Of a stretch of DNA of 64,000 nucleotides, positions 1-8,560 are shown in pieces. A model generated the notes under the pieces. It saw only the letters and a list, made by a program, of their open reading frames with translations, did no database searches and was not told the DNA's origin. Source of the stretch: Rhizobacter sp. AJA081-3. GTDB lineage: Bacteria; Pseudomonadota; Gammaproteobacteria; Burkholderiales; Burkholderiaceae_C. Every line of letters starts with the position of its first letter. The stretch's first letter is position 1. Position numbers and translations under genes: made by a program. The DNA lies in contig NZ_CP059067.1 in the NCBI RefSeq assembly GCF_017795745.1, positions 62,001 through 126,000 of the forward strand. The letters are read 5' to 3'.

Positions 1-778
1 GCTCAGTGGCTCCGGTACGCAGGACTTTGAGCTGGACCTCACGCTCGGCGATCTGCGCGCGGATCTGCGCGGCGCCGCCAATCAATGCCTCGGCCTGCTT
101 GTCGAGCACGATCACCCCGGACTTCTCCTGCACGCGCTGCAGATCGCGCTCGGCCTTGATGAGGTTTTCCTTGGTACTTTGCAGTTGCGTCTCGAAGAAC
201 ACGCGCCGCAACTGCGCCTCCGAGACGGCCAAGCGACCCAGCAGCTTGGTCACTTCTCCGACATGAGCGTTGGCCAGATCGGCGGCGAACTTCGGGTCCT
301 TGTCGTCGACCTCCAAGAGAATCACTCCGGCCTTCTTGTCGGAAGACACGCGGACGAAGCCGGGCATGGCCTTTCGCAACGTTTCAAAGGTCTGGATCTC
401 GTATCGCTTGCGCAAGGCGAAGCGCTTGTCCAATTCACGCTGCACCGAATCGCTCTTAAGCAAAGCAACGTAGAGCTCGTCGGGACTCTTGGCTGCCAGG
501 CCGCCGGCGAGACCGCCCAAAGCCCCGAGTGCGGCCAATGCAGCCGCCGAGCCGCTTTGCTGCTGGCTACCGGGAGGAAGTGGCGTCGTTCGCGCGGTGT
601 AGATCGGAGGCTGCAACATCGCATAGGCCAGCGATGCAAGCGCGGTTGCGCCGGCAACAGCAGCGATGAAACGCTTGCCCTGGCCCAGCCAGGTCAGCAG
701 GTCGACCAGGCCCACGCGCGGGCCATCATCATCAAAGACTTCGGACGGCTCGCCCACCACGTCGATCTCGTTCTTCAT
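1..778 (-). CDS. Wzz-type polysaccharide chain-length determinant (partial, C-terminus outside window)
   Basis: About 259 residues are visible; the gene runs off the left edge without a stop. An acidic cytoplasmic N-terminus is followed by a hydrophobic segment at about residues 36-55, then the motif QPPIYTART that begins the periplasmic domain, as in Wzz/polysaccharide co-polymerases. The rest looks like the long periplasmic helical region ending in coiled coil (ENLIKAERDLQRVQEKSG). Proteins of this family sit in the inner membrane and set O-antigen or exopolysaccharide chain length. The second membrane helix expected at the C-terminus lies outside the window. The start is the ATG at 776-778. 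It lies 10 bases after the stop of the export gene on the same strand, which supports a shared export operon. Whether a tyrosine kinase domain follows cannot be seen. Confidence 0.8.
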   Translation of the reverse strand, partial: MKNEIDVVGEPSEVFDDDGPRVGLVDLLTWLGQGKRFIAAVAGATALASLAYAMLQPPIYTARTTPLPPGSQQQSGSAAALAALGALGGLAGGLAAKSPDELYVALLKSDSVQRELDKRFALRKRYEIQTFETLRKAMPGFVRVSSDKKAGVILLEVDDKDPKFAADLANAHVGEVTKLLGRLAVSEAQLRRVFFETQLQSTKENLIKAERDLQRVQEKSGVIVLDKQAEALIGGAAQIRAQIAEREVQLKVLRTGATE

Positions 779-788
779 GTGCGCGCCG

Positions 789-3236
789 TCAGTTGTTCAG
801 CGTCTTGATCGCCGCGGCGCCCAGGCCGAACTGCGAGAAGATCTGCGACCAGTCCTTCAAGTTGCGCACCAGCGCGCGGCCGAAGGTCTCGAAGTCGAGC
901 TGGTTCGGCACGATCAGCGCGTCGCCCGGCTGCATCTCCTGGGCTTCCAGGTTGCTGCCGCCGAAGAAACCACGGCGGTCGCCGGCATGCACCACGGTGC
1001 CATCGGCGCGCAGGATGAACATGTTCGAGGGGTCGGCCGCCTCGTCGGCGCCGGCGAGCTTCAGGTAGTCGCCTGCCTTGCGGCCCGGCTTCCAGAGGAA
1101 GGCGTTGCTGTTGACCACGGCGCCGGCGACCGTCACGAAGCCCGGACGTGGCGGCACGCTGATGCGGTCGCCATGGTCGAGCGGCACGTCGGGCAGTGCC
1201 TCGAGGGTCTTGTCGTTCGGGTTCAGCTCGAGCGCGATGCGGCCGTTGGGCTGCAGCCGCGCCAAGCGAGACAGCTGGGCTTGCGTGGCCGCGGCACTGA
1301 CAACGCTGGCGTTCGGGTCGTCACGCCGGTTGGCCGCCTCGCGCGCCGCCTGCGTGGCCGACAGAGACTCCAGCCGCGCGATCGCCTCGTTGAGGTTCTC
1401 ACGCTGGCGTTGCCGGGTCTCCTCGCGGCTGAACTCCAGGCCGTAGACGTAGGCCTGCGGCGTGAAGCCGCCAGCACGCTGGATCAGCCCACGCAGCGTC
1501 TCGCCGGGCAGCAGCTGGTAGACGCCCGGCGCGCCGACCTCGCCCTCGACGGACACCAGCCGCGTTTGCCGCGCCACCGGCACGCGCACGTCCTTCTGGC
1601 TGTAGATGGTGACCACGTCGCCCGCGCGAAGCTCGATATTGCTCGCCTCGTCGCCCTGCAGCACGGCCTTGCCGAGGTTGAAGGGAATGACCTGCGTGCT
1701 CAGATCGACTTCGCTGAGGCGCTCGACCACCGCGTAATCCCAGTTCAGCTCGTCGAACAGTGCCGCCGGTGTGCGGCGCGCACGCTGGGCCACGGCGCGG
1801 TCTTCGGATTGCTCGCGCGTGCGGAGGCGCTTGCCGGTCTGCTGCACCTGGCCGGGGGCCGGCGCCACGCCGTTGGTCGCCGCGGGCTGCATGACTTCGC
1901 CTTCAGCCTGCCCATTCGCATCGTCTTCCTCGATCACCTGCACCAGCAGGTTCTTGCGGCGATAGAAGTCGGGCGAGACCAGCGCTTCGCGGTCCGGGAT
2001 CAGGTCGCGGATGCGCATGCCGGGACGGTAGGGGTAGCGCAGCGGCTGAGCCACGTGACCCTTCAGCGTGACGGCGTTGGCGAACTTTGGCGAGATCGCG
2101 AGCAAGGTCAGCACGTCGCCGTCGCGCAGCGGCTTGGTCAGGCCGGTGGCATCGAGAGCGAAGTCTTCGACCTGGCGCGGCGACTTCGGCATCGCAGGGT
2201 CGATGCGTTCGAGCTGCGCGCGGCTCATGTTCGCCAGCACCGTGGCGCCGCCGCTGTAGCGCAACAGGTCGCGCACCGACTCCTGAGCCGACTTCAGTTC
2301 GTAGATGGCCGGCGCATCGGTGGCGCCGGCCAGCGCCACCCGCGCCCCGGCCGGCTCGAACACGACCACGTCGCCGGCCTGCAGCTGCAGATCCTTGGAC
2401 TTGTCGCCCTGCACGACGAAGTCGTAGAAATCCAGCTCGGAGACGACCTTGCCGTCGCGGCGCAGCGTCACCCTGCGCATCGAGCCCTGCGCGCCCGGGC
2501 CGCCGGCAGCTGCCATCGCCGAGAGCACGGTCGACTGCCCCGGCAGCGTGTAGGCGCCCGGTCGCTGCGCCGGGCCGACGACGAACACGCGCAGCCCGCG
2601 CAGCTGGCCGAGCGTCACGCTCAAACTGAAGTTGGTGTAGATGCGTCCGATCTGGCTGCGCAGATGCTGCTCGAGATCGGCGGCCTTCACGCCGGCGACG
2701 TTGAAGCTGCCCACCTTGGGCATGTTGATCTGGCCGTTGCGGTCGACCTTGCTGCGGTAGTCGACATCGATCGAGCCCCAGGCGCGGATCATCACCTCGT
2801 CGCCCGGGCCCACCAGATAGTCTCCGGACACCGGCACGTTGTCGGCCGTCGAGGGCAGCCGGCGGTTGTCGGCGAAGAAGTCGGCGCCGAATACCGGCAG
2901 CAGCCGGCCGGTGGCGCCTTCGACGAACTTCTGGAACTCGCTGGGTTTGACCGGAACGGCGGGCCGATCGATGGCCGCCTGTGCATCCATGGCGCGTTCG
3001 GCGCCGGTCTCGGCCTGGCGACTCGCGGGTGCGGTCGTTGCACCGCGTGTCGTTCCGGCGGCCCCGGGAGCGGCCTGACCCGCCGCGCCCGGCACACGCG
3101 TTGCGGTGGGCGGCGTGTAGCCCGGCGTGATGAAGGTCTGCGGTGACGATGCTTCCTCGGCGGCCTGGACAGCCGTGATGCCGGCGAAGATCAAGGCGGT
3201 GAAGAAGGCGGCAGAGCGCAAACGGAGGGAGATCAT
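789..3236 (-). CDS. Polysaccharide export outer-membrane protein with Poly_export and multiple SLBB domains
   Basis: A protein of about 815 residues with a signal peptide (residues 1-26, ending VQA). The Poly_export domain begins near SGDYLVGPGDEV (residues 137-148), the hallmark of Wza-type exporters. Four SLBB-like units follow (for example VVGPAQRPGAYTL, LKGHVAQPLRYPY, VEGEVGAPGVYQL, VAGAVVNSNAFLW). Wza is about 380 residues, so this belongs to the long multi-SLBB class that probably spans much of the periplasm. I chose the ATG at 3234-3236 because the signal peptide starts there; an upstream in-frame start would add 20 non-signal residues. It precedes the Wzz-like gene by 10 bases, so the two probably form the export complex of one capsule or exopolysaccharide. 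No lipobox cysteine is seen. Confidence 0.88.
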   Translation of the reverse strand: MISLRLRSAAFFTALIFAGITAVQAAEEASSPQTFITPGYTPPTATRVPGAAGQAAPGAAGTTRGATTAPASRQAETGAERAMDAQAAIDRPAVPVKPSEFQKFVEGATGRLLPVFGADFFADNRRLPSTADNVPVSGDYLVGPGDEVMIRAWGSIDVDYRSKVDRNGQINMPKVGSFNVAGVKAADLEQHLRSQIGRIYTNFSLSVTLGQLRGLRVFVVGPAQRPGAYTLPGQSTVLSAMAAAGGPGAQGSMRRVTLRRDGKVVSELDFYDFVVQGDKSKDLQLQAGDVVVFEPAGARVALAGATDAPAIYELKSAQESVRDLLRYSGGATVLANMSRAQLERIDPAMPKSPRQVEDFALDATGLTKPLRDGDVLTLLAISPKFANAVTLKGHVAQPLRYPYRPGMRIRDLIPDREALVSPDFYRRKNLLVQVIEEDDANGQAEGEVMQPAATNGVAPAPGQVQQTGKRLRTREQSEDRAVAQRARRTPAALFDELNWDYAVVERLSEVDLSTQVIPFNLGKAVLQGDEASNIELRAGDVVTIYSQKDVRVPVARQTRLVSVEGEVGAPGVYQLLPGETLRGLIQRAGGFTPQAYVYGLEFSREETRQRQRENLNEAIARLESLSATQAAREAANRRDDPNASVVSAAATQAQLSRLARLQPNGRIALELNPNDKTLEALPDVPLDHGDRISVPPRPGFVTVAGAVVNSNAFLWKPGRKAGDYLKLAGADEAADPSNMFILRADGTVVHAGDRRGFFGGSNLEAQEMQPGDALIVPNQLDFETFGRALVRNLKDWSQIFSQFGLGAAAIKTLNN

Positions 3237-3418
3237 GGAATGCCGGCCACGCAGTTCGTTGTGGACCCGCGCCACTGGCGGGCCCGGACGACGCACCGCG
3301 TCAGGCCTTGTCAGGCGCAGCGCGGCGCAAGCGAATCGACCCCAGGGGGATCAGCCCGCGATGGTACCGGATGCCGCCCGATCTCCCGACTCGCCCCTTG
3401 GCGCCTCCTGGGGGGCGA

Positions 3419-3886
3419 CTACAGCGGCTTCTGGTAGCTGTCGTGACACCCCTTGCAGGTCTGGCCGACTGCACCGAAGGCTGCCTTCACCTGTTCAGGG
3501 TTGCCTGTCTTCGCTGCGGCGTTCAGCTTGGCAACTTCTTCCTGCAGCTTGGTCGCACCGGCCATGAACTTGTCCTTCTCGGCCCAGATCTCGGGCTTGG
3601 CGCGGGTCGTTCCCTTGTCCGTGCCGTCGATGAACGCCGAGAACGGAAGCTTGGTCACGGCGGCGAGCACTTCCGCGTTCTCTGCAACCGACTTCGCGTC
3701 GAAAGGCACGCGGCCGTTCACCATGGCTCCAATGCGCCCCATGTGCTGTGCCTGCAGGAACATGGCGCTCTGCCGGTACTTGATCGCGTCTTCCGGCTTG
3801 GCGAACTGCGCGGCGGCGGGCAGGGCGGTGGCCATGCCGACGAGCGCGGCGGCGGTCAGCAGGATCGACGGGGACGGACGCTTCAT
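3419..3886 (-). CDS. Cytochrome c' family protein
   Basis: 155 residues with a signal peptide (about residues 1-26, ending AAAQF). The haem-binding motif CKGCH lies at residues 144-148, eight residues from the end, and an early RQSAMFLQAQHMGRIGAM helix carries the likely distal ligand region. This is the layout of class II cytochromes c, periplasmic four-helix bundles with a five-coordinate haem that bind NO and buffer nitrosative stress. It is divergent from a cytochrome b561-type gene starting at 4044, a common pairing in betaproteobacteria in which the b-type protein may be its redox partner. The 157-base gap between them should hold both promoters. An electron-transfer rather than NO-binding role cannot be excluded. 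Confidence 0.9.
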   Translation of the reverse strand: MKRPSPSILLTAAALVGMATALPAAAQFAKPEDAIKYRQSAMFLQAQHMGRIGAMVNGRVPFDAKSVAENAEVLAAVTKLPFSAFIDGTDKGTTRAKPEIWAEKDKFMAGATKLQEEVAKLNAAAKTGNPEQVKAAFGAVGQTCKGCHDSYQKPL

Positions 3887-4043
3887 GCGGTTTCTCCTGA
3901 GGGGTTCGGTGGGGGCGTCGCACCGGGTTGGACGGCAAACGCTTCCGGGTGTACGCCGCCGGATGCCGTTTCATTCCCGCGCGCACCGGGTGCCCGCGTG
4001 GCGGTTATGGTGCAGACTTCGACACCACGGAGGATGGGCACGG

Positions 4044-4724
4044 ATGAAGGACGATGCGGTGCGCGTGCGGGTGTGGGATCTGCCCACCCGCCTGTTCCAC
4101 TGGGGGCTGGCCGCGTGCGTGATCGGCTCGGTGGTGAGCGCCAAGATCGGCGGCAACGCGATGGTCTGGCACTTCCGTTTCGGCTACGTGGTCTTCACGC
4201 TGCTTGCCTTCCGGCTGCTGTGGGGCATGGTCGGCGGCCGCTGGTCGCGCTTCGGCAGCTTCGTCTATGCGCCTGCAACGCTGCTGCGCTACCTGCGCGG
4301 TGGCAGCCGTGCCGAGGAGCACCACGAGGTGGGCCACAGCCCACTGGGAGCGCTGTCGGTGTTCGCCATGCTGGTGATCCTGGCCGTACAGGTGGGCAGC
4401 GGCCTGTTCGCCGACGACGAAATCTCGAACACCGGGCCGCTCATCAAGTTCGTCTCCGGCGCCACCAGCAGCACGCTGACCTCGTGGCACAAGACCTTCG
4501 GCCAGTGGACCATTCTCACGCTCGTCGCCTTGCACGTGGCGGCCATCGTCATGTACAGGCTGCGCCGGGGGCGCGATCTGGTCCGGCCCATGCTGGTGGG
4601 CGACAAGTTGCTGCCGCCCGGCGTGCCCGCCTCGGCCGACGGCCTGGCCACCCGCGGCCTGGCGCTGCTGCTGGTGGCCGGCTGCGCCGTGGGCGTGGGC
4701 TGGCTGGTGAGCCTGGGCAAGTGA
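4044..4724 (+). CDS. Cytochrome b561 family membrane protein
   Basis: 226 residues. It opens with VRVWDLPTRLFHWGLA, the first helix of the Ni/Fe-hydrogenase b-type cytochrome/b561 family (Cytochrom_B_N), with the histidine of FHW as a likely haem ligand. Further histidines lie in HFRFGY, HSPLG, SWHKTFGQW and ALHVAA. I count four to five membrane helices, the last one close to the C-terminus. Such proteins exchange electrons between the quinone pool and periplasmic partners. The neighbouring divergent cytochrome c' is the obvious candidate. I chose the ATG at 4044 because it lies just before the conserved first helix; longer in-frame versions would run back over the cytochrome c' gene. Confidence 0.85.
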   Translation: MKDDAVRVRVWDLPTRLFHWGLAACVIGSVVSAKIGGNAMVWHFRFGYVVFTLLAFRLLWGMVGGRWSRFGSFVYAPATLLRYLRGGSRAEEHHEVGHSPLGALSVFAMLVILAVQVGSGLFADDEISNTGPLIKFVSGATSSTLTSWHKTFGQWTILTLVALHVAAIVMYRLRRGRDLVRPMLVGDKLLPPGVPASADGLATRGLALLLVAGCAVGVGWLVSLGK

Positions 4725-4734
4725 GCGCAGGGCG

Positions 4735-5253
4735 ATGAGCTACGACCTCGCACCGGACATCCGGCTCGTCATGCCCGAATCGCCCGAGGGGCTCGATGCC
4801 ACGCGCGGCATATTCCGCGAGTACGCCGCCGGCCTGGGTGTGGACCTGTGCTTCCAGAACTTCGAGGCCGAGCTGGCCGGCCTGCCGGGCGAGTACGCGG
4901 CGCCGGGTGGCCACCTGCTGCTCGCGCTGGTCGACGGAGAGATTGCCGGCTGCGGCGGCTTCCGGGCGCTGACCGATTCGGACCACGCCAACGCATGCGA
5001 GATGAAGCGCCTGTACGTCAGGCCGGCCTTTCGCCGCTTCGGCCTCGGCCGGCGCCTGGCCGAGGCATTGATGGACGAGGCCCGCCGCTGCGGCTACTCG
5101 GTGATGCTGCTCGACACGCTGGACGACATGGAGGCGGCGCGCGAGCTCTACGCCTCGCTCGGTTTCGTCGAGACGGCGCCCTACTATTACAACCCGATTC
5201 CGGGCGCACACTATCTGCGTGCGGCGCTGCTGGACAGCCCCAGCCGCTATTGA
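4735..5253 (+). CDS. GNAT family N-acetyltransferase
   Basis: 172 residues with a GNAT fold. The acetyl-CoA loop is seen as RRFGLGRRLAEALM from residue 100, preceded by the strand EMKRLYVRP. The C-terminal ARELYASLGFVETAPYYYNP is typical of the family's last strand and tail. It acetylates an unknown small molecule or protein amine. It starts 10 bases after the cytochrome b561 stop, so it may be co-transcribed, and the aldolase gene follows 17 bases later. Nothing in the sequence indicates a substrate. Confidence 0.85.
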   Translation: MSYDLAPDIRLVMPESPEGLDATRGIFREYAAGLGVDLCFQNFEAELAGLPGEYAAPGGHLLLALVDGEIAGCGGFRALTDSDHANACEMKRLYVRPAFRRFGLGRRLAEALMDEARRCGYSVMLLDTLDDMEAARELYASLGFVETAPYYYNPIPGAHYLRAALLDSPSRY

Positions 5254-5270
5254 ACCGAAGGGACCACGCC

Positions 5271-6077
5271 ATGAACGCGTTCAGGCAGTTGCTCAAGGCC
5301 GCCGGCGGCCACCCGCCGGTGGGCACCTGGATCATGTCGGCCAGCCCGCTGGTCGCCGAGGCGACCGGCCACGCCGGATTCGACTGGGGCGTGATCGACA
5401 TGGAGCATGCGCCGCTGGACCTGATGGAGGTGGTGCAACTCCTGCAGGCGGTGGCCTCGACCAAGATGGTGCCGGTCGTGCGCGTGCCGTGGAACGAGGC
5501 GGTGATCGTCAAGCGCGTGCTCGATGCCGGCGCGGCCACGGTGATGTTCCCGTTCGTGCAGGACGCTGCCGAAGCGGCACGCGCCGTCGCTGCCACGCGC
5601 TACCCGCCCGAAGGCGTGCGCGGCATGGCCGGCATGAGCCGCGCCAATCGCTACGGCACGGTGCCGAACTACTTCGCCACCGCCAACAAGCACGTGGGCG
5701 TGATCGTGCAGCTCGAGACGGTGCAGTCGGTCAAGAAGCTCGAGGCGATCGCGGCGGTCGACGGTGTCGACGCGCTGTTCATCGGCCCGGCCGACCTGTC
5801 GGCCTCGATGGGCCATGTCGGCCAGCTCACGCACCCGGCGGTGATGGACCTGATGGCCCAGGCCGTGCAGCGCTGCAAGGCGATCGGCAAGCCGGTGGGC
5901 ACCATCGGCGGCGATCCGGAGTCCGTGGCGCAGTACCGTGCGACCGGGTTCGACTACGTGGCGGTCGGCTCCGATCTGGGCCTGTTCATGCAGGGCGCAA
6001 AGTCGGCCATCGCCGCGCTGCGCACTCCCGGCGGCGACCACGTGCATTCGGTGTCGTCGGGCACTCGGGGTTACTGA
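5271..6077 (+). CDS. HpcH/HpaI-family aldolase (2-keto-3-deoxy sugar acid or 4-hydroxy-2-oxoheptanedioate type)
   Basis: 268 residues. Class II, metal-dependent pyruvate aldolase signature: DMEHAPLD with the catalytic His46, Arg71 in VRVPW, and the metal ligands Glu149 (VQLET) and Asp175 (IGPADLSASMG). The family (HpaI, GarL, RhmA) reversibly splits 2-keto-3-deoxy acids into pyruvate plus an aldehyde. Its followers are a mutarotase and an SMP-30 lactonase, which points to a sugar-acid substrate rather than an aromatic-degradation intermediate; that is inference. A plausible ribosome site GAAGGGACC lies just before the ATG. Confidence 0.85.
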   Translation: MNAFRQLLKAAGGHPPVGTWIMSASPLVAEATGHAGFDWGVIDMEHAPLDLMEVVQLLQAVASTKMVPVVRVPWNEAVIVKRVLDAGAATVMFPFVQDAAEAARAVAATRYPPEGVRGMAGMSRANRYGTVPNYFATANKHVGVIVQLETVQSVKKLEAIAAVDGVDALFIGPADLSASMGHVGQLTHPAVMDLMAQAVQRCKAIGKPVGTIGGDPESVAQYRATGFDYVAVGSDLGLFMQGAKSAIAALRTPGGDHVHSVSSGTRGY

Positions 6078-6114
6078 GCATCGGGGCGGCGCCGGATTCG
6101 GTGCCGTACGGGCG

Positions 6115-6120
6115 TAGCAT
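6115..6120 (+). promoter_or_regulatory. Possible -10 box just upstream of the aldose epimerase start
   Basis: TAGCAT ends six bases before the ATG at 6127, and no ribosome-binding sequence separates them. This spacing would place transcription start at or near the start codon, i.e. a leaderless transcript. No clear -35 is visible, so this is weak evidence. Confidence 0.3.
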
Positions 6121-6126
6121 CGGCGC

Positions 6127-6993
6127 ATGACTGCCCACGCCTCCACCGCCCACAGCTTCGAACTCCACGCCGGCGCGCTGCGCCTGGCGCTGCGCCCCGA
6201 CCTCGGCGGCTGCATCGCCGGCTTCTGGCATCGCGAAACGCCGATCCTGCGCGGTGCCGAGCCCGTAGCGTTGGCCTCCTCTCGGCAGGCGGGCAGCTAC
6301 CCGCTGGTGCCGTACTCCAATCGCCTGGGCTACATGCGCTTTCGCTGGAAGGGGCACGACCACAGCACGCAGCCCAACTTCGGCGACCACCCGCACTCCC
6401 TGCATGGCGTGGGCTGGCAGCGGCCCTGGGAGATCGTCTCCTCCAGCGCGCTCGAGGTGGTGCTGCGCTACCGCCACCGGCCCGATGCCGAGTGGCCGTT
6501 CGCCTTCGAGGCAACGCAGTACTTCACGCTCTCGCCGCAGGCCTTGCACATCGAGATGGTGGTCACCAACCAGGCCGACATCGCGCAGCCCATCGGCCTG
6601 GGCTGGCACCCGTACTTCCCGAAGCGCGCGCGCAGCCGCCTGCACATCGAGCTGTCGGACCGCTGGGACAACGACGCCGCGCAGCTGCCGGTGCGCAAGG
6701 TGGCGCAGCCCGGCATCGACAGCGACGTGTCCCACCTGGATTTCGACAACTGCTTCGAGGGTTGGCGCGGCGCGGCGCGCATCCGCGACGAACGCTTCTC
6801 GCTGCAGCTCACCTCGTCGCTGGACCGGCTGGTCGTCTACACGCCGCAGGACAAGGACTTCTACTGCGTCGAGCCGGTCAGCCACGTCAGCAACGCCATC
6901 CACATGGCCGATCCGCTGGCCCACGGCCTGCGCAGTGTCGCGCCCGGCGAAAGCACGAGTGCCTGGATGCAGCTGGACGTGACGGTGGTATGA
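6127..6993 (+). CDS. Aldose 1-epimerase (mutarotase)
   Basis: 288 residues of the GalM/aldose-epimerase superfamily. Family landmarks are PYSNRLG, the substrate histidine in HSLHGVGW, the catalytic histidine in GLGWHPYFP, and the catalytic glutamate in CVEPVSHVSNAI. It interconverts alpha and beta anomers of hexoses such as galactose before or after C1 oxidation. Its stop overlaps the start of the SMP-30 lactonase by four bases (ATGA), so the two are translationally coupled and probably act on the same sugar. Confidence 0.9.
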   Translation: MTAHASTAHSFELHAGALRLALRPDLGGCIAGFWHRETPILRGAEPVALASSRQAGSYPLVPYSNRLGYMRFRWKGHDHSTQPNFGDHPHSLHGVGWQRPWEIVSSSALEVVLRYRHRPDAEWPFAFEATQYFTLSPQALHIEMVVTNQADIAQPIGLGWHPYFPKRARSRLHIELSDRWDNDAAQLPVRKVAQPGIDSDVSHLDFDNCFEGWRGAARIRDERFSLQLTSSLDRLVVYTPQDKDFYCVEPVSHVSNAIHMADPLAHGLRSVAPGESTSAWMQLDVTVV

Positions 6994-7889
6994 GTTCGGG
7001 CGAGGTGCGCGTCGCCGTCGCGTCGGCGGCGCTGCTGGGCGAGTCGCCGTTCTGGCACCCGCGCGAGCGCGCGCTCTTCTATTGCGACATCCCCGACCGC
7101 AAGCTGCAGCGTTTCGACCCGGCCAGCGGCGCGCTGGTGCACTGGGACTTCGACACCGAGCTGGCCAGTTGCGCCCCATGTGTCGACGGCCGTCTGCTGC
7201 TGGCGATGCGCGACGGCCTGTGGCGCTTCGACCCCCAAGGCGGTGCGCGCACCCTTCTGGCCGAGCCACCCTACGACCCGGCGAAGGAGCGCTTCAACGA
7301 CGGCAAGTGCGATCCGCAGGGGCGCTTCTGGGTCGGCACGATCTACGAGCCGCGCGACGCCGCCAAGGCGACGCTGCACTGCTGGGTCGGTGGCAAGCTG
7401 GTCAAGCGAGCCGACAACGCCACGGTCGGCAACGGCCTGGCCTGGAGCCCGAACGGCCGCACGCTTTACTGGAGCGACACCAAGGCCCACACCATCTACG
7501 CCTTCGACTTCGAGCCGGCCAGCGGAGAGCTCAGCGGCCGCCGCGTGTTCGCGCGCTTCCCGATCAAGCAGGACGGCCAGTCGCTCGACAGCTATGGCGG
7601 CCGGCCCGACGGTGCGGCGGTCGATGCCGAGGGCTGCTACTGGGTCGCGATGTTCGAGGGTCAGCGGCTGCTGCGCCTGTCGCCCTCGGGCGAATTGCTC
7701 CGCGAGGTGCGGCTGCCGGTGCGCTGCGCCACCATGCCCTGCTTCGGCGGCGCCGACCTGAAGACGATCTACATCACCACCTCGCGTGAAAAGCGCCCGG
7801 CGGCCGAATTGATCGCACAACCGATGGCCGGCTGCGTGCTGTCGCTGGAGGTCGACGTGCCCGGCCTGCCGGTGAACTTCGCGACCTGA
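6990..7889 (+). CDS. SMP-30/gluconolactonase family lactonase
   Basis: 299 residues forming a six-bladed propeller of the SMP-30/regucalcin family. The metal-ligand positions are visible: Glu18 in LLGESPFW, the asparagine of RFNDGKCDPQGRFWVGT, the asparagine of VGNGLAWSPNGRTLYWSDT and the aspartate of GRPDGAAVDAEGCYW. These enzymes hydrolyse sugar 1,5- or 1,4-lactones to aldonic acids in oxidative sugar catabolism. It overlaps the mutarotase by four bases. Together with the dehydrogenase and KDPGal aldolase of the sugar cluster at 35-44 kb it would supply the lactone-opening step of galactose oxidation. Confidence 0.9.
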   Translation: MSSGEVRVAVASAALLGESPFWHPRERALFYCDIPDRKLQRFDPASGALVHWDFDTELASCAPCVDGRLLLAMRDGLWRFDPQGGARTLLAEPPYDPAKERFNDGKCDPQGRFWVGTIYEPRDAAKATLHCWVGGKLVKRADNATVGNGLAWSPNGRTLYWSDTKAHTIYAFDFEPASGELSGRRVFARFPIKQDGQSLDSYGGRPDGAAVDAEGCYWVAMFEGQRLLRLSPSGELLREVRLPVRCATMPCFGGADLKTIYITTSREKRPAAELIAQPMAGCVLSLEVDVPGLPVNFAT

Positions 7890-7914
7890 ATGGCCGGCGC
7901 CGCGCGCGGTGTGA

Positions 7915-8538
7915 TCAGTCGGCGTACTTGACGGAGCAGCCGTAGGCCTGCGACGTGGCCACGCTGACCGGCTTGCCGGCGAGCGTGTCCGCCAGCGCCT
8001 GGTTCACATGGTTGGTCGCGCCCTTGATGTCGGCCGGGTTGGCCGTCGGCTTGCTGTCGATGGCGCCGGCATAGACCAGCGTGCCGCGGGCGTCGATCAC
8101 GTACATGTGCGGCGTCGTGCGGGCACCGTAGGCGCGGCCGAGCTTGCCGTCGGCGTCCATCAGCGTCGCGGCCGGCGCGGCGCCCTGGTCCTTCATCCAG
8201 CCCGCCAGCGCCGCCGGAGCCAGATAGTCGCTCGCGCCGGCGTGCGTCGAATTGACGGCCAGCCACACCACGCCCTTGGCGGCGGCGGACTTCTGCGTCG
8301 CCTGCATGTTGGCGCTGTCGTAGTGCTTGCGCACGAAGGGGCAGCCGGGGTTGACCCATTCGAGCACCACGGTGCGGCCCTTGAAGTCGGCCAGCGACAC
8401 CGTCTTGCCCGAGGTGTCGGTGGCGCTGAAGGCCGGCGCGCTCTGGCCCACCGCCGCAGCGGCGAAGGCGGGCAGCGGTGCCGTCAGTGCGGCGCCGAGC
8501 GTGGCAACGATCGAGGCAAGGCGAACGGCGGTGTGCAT
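7915..8538 (-). CDS. Periplasmic redoxin (thioredoxin-like, AhpC/TSA fold)
   Basis: 207 residues with a signal peptide ending about AFAAA. The thioredoxin-fold core begins GQSAPAFSATDTSGKTVSLADFKG, and the reactive cysteine lies in NPGCPFVRKHY. The usual CxxC is replaced by CPFV, a single-cysteine form common in this family. A cis-proline region is seen as TTPHMYVID. A second cysteine lies at YGCSVKY near the C-terminus. It starts 22 bases after the DsbD-type gene on the same strand, so DsbD probably supplies its electrons. A strong AAGGAGTCC site precedes the ATG at 8536-8538, which decided the start over an upstream in-frame ATG. Confidence 0.85.
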   Translation of the reverse strand: MHTAVRLASIVATLGAALTAPLPAFAAAAVGQSAPAFSATDTSGKTVSLADFKGRTVVLEWVNPGCPFVRKHYDSANMQATQKSAAAKGVVWLAVNSTHAGASDYLAPAALAGWMKDQGAAPAATLMDADGKLGRAYGARTTPHMYVIDARGTLVYAGAIDSKPTANPADIKGATNHVNQALADTLAGKPVSVATSQAYGCSVKYAD

Positions 8539-8560
8539 CGTGGACTCCTTGTGCACGGGG

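Noticed and set aside
666-3146. Long plus-strand reading frame of 826 codons opposite the SLBB export gene
   Set aside because: It is an antisense shadow in high-GC coding DNA; its product is rich in Arg, His, Ala and Gly without domains, while the minus strand encodes a clear export protein.
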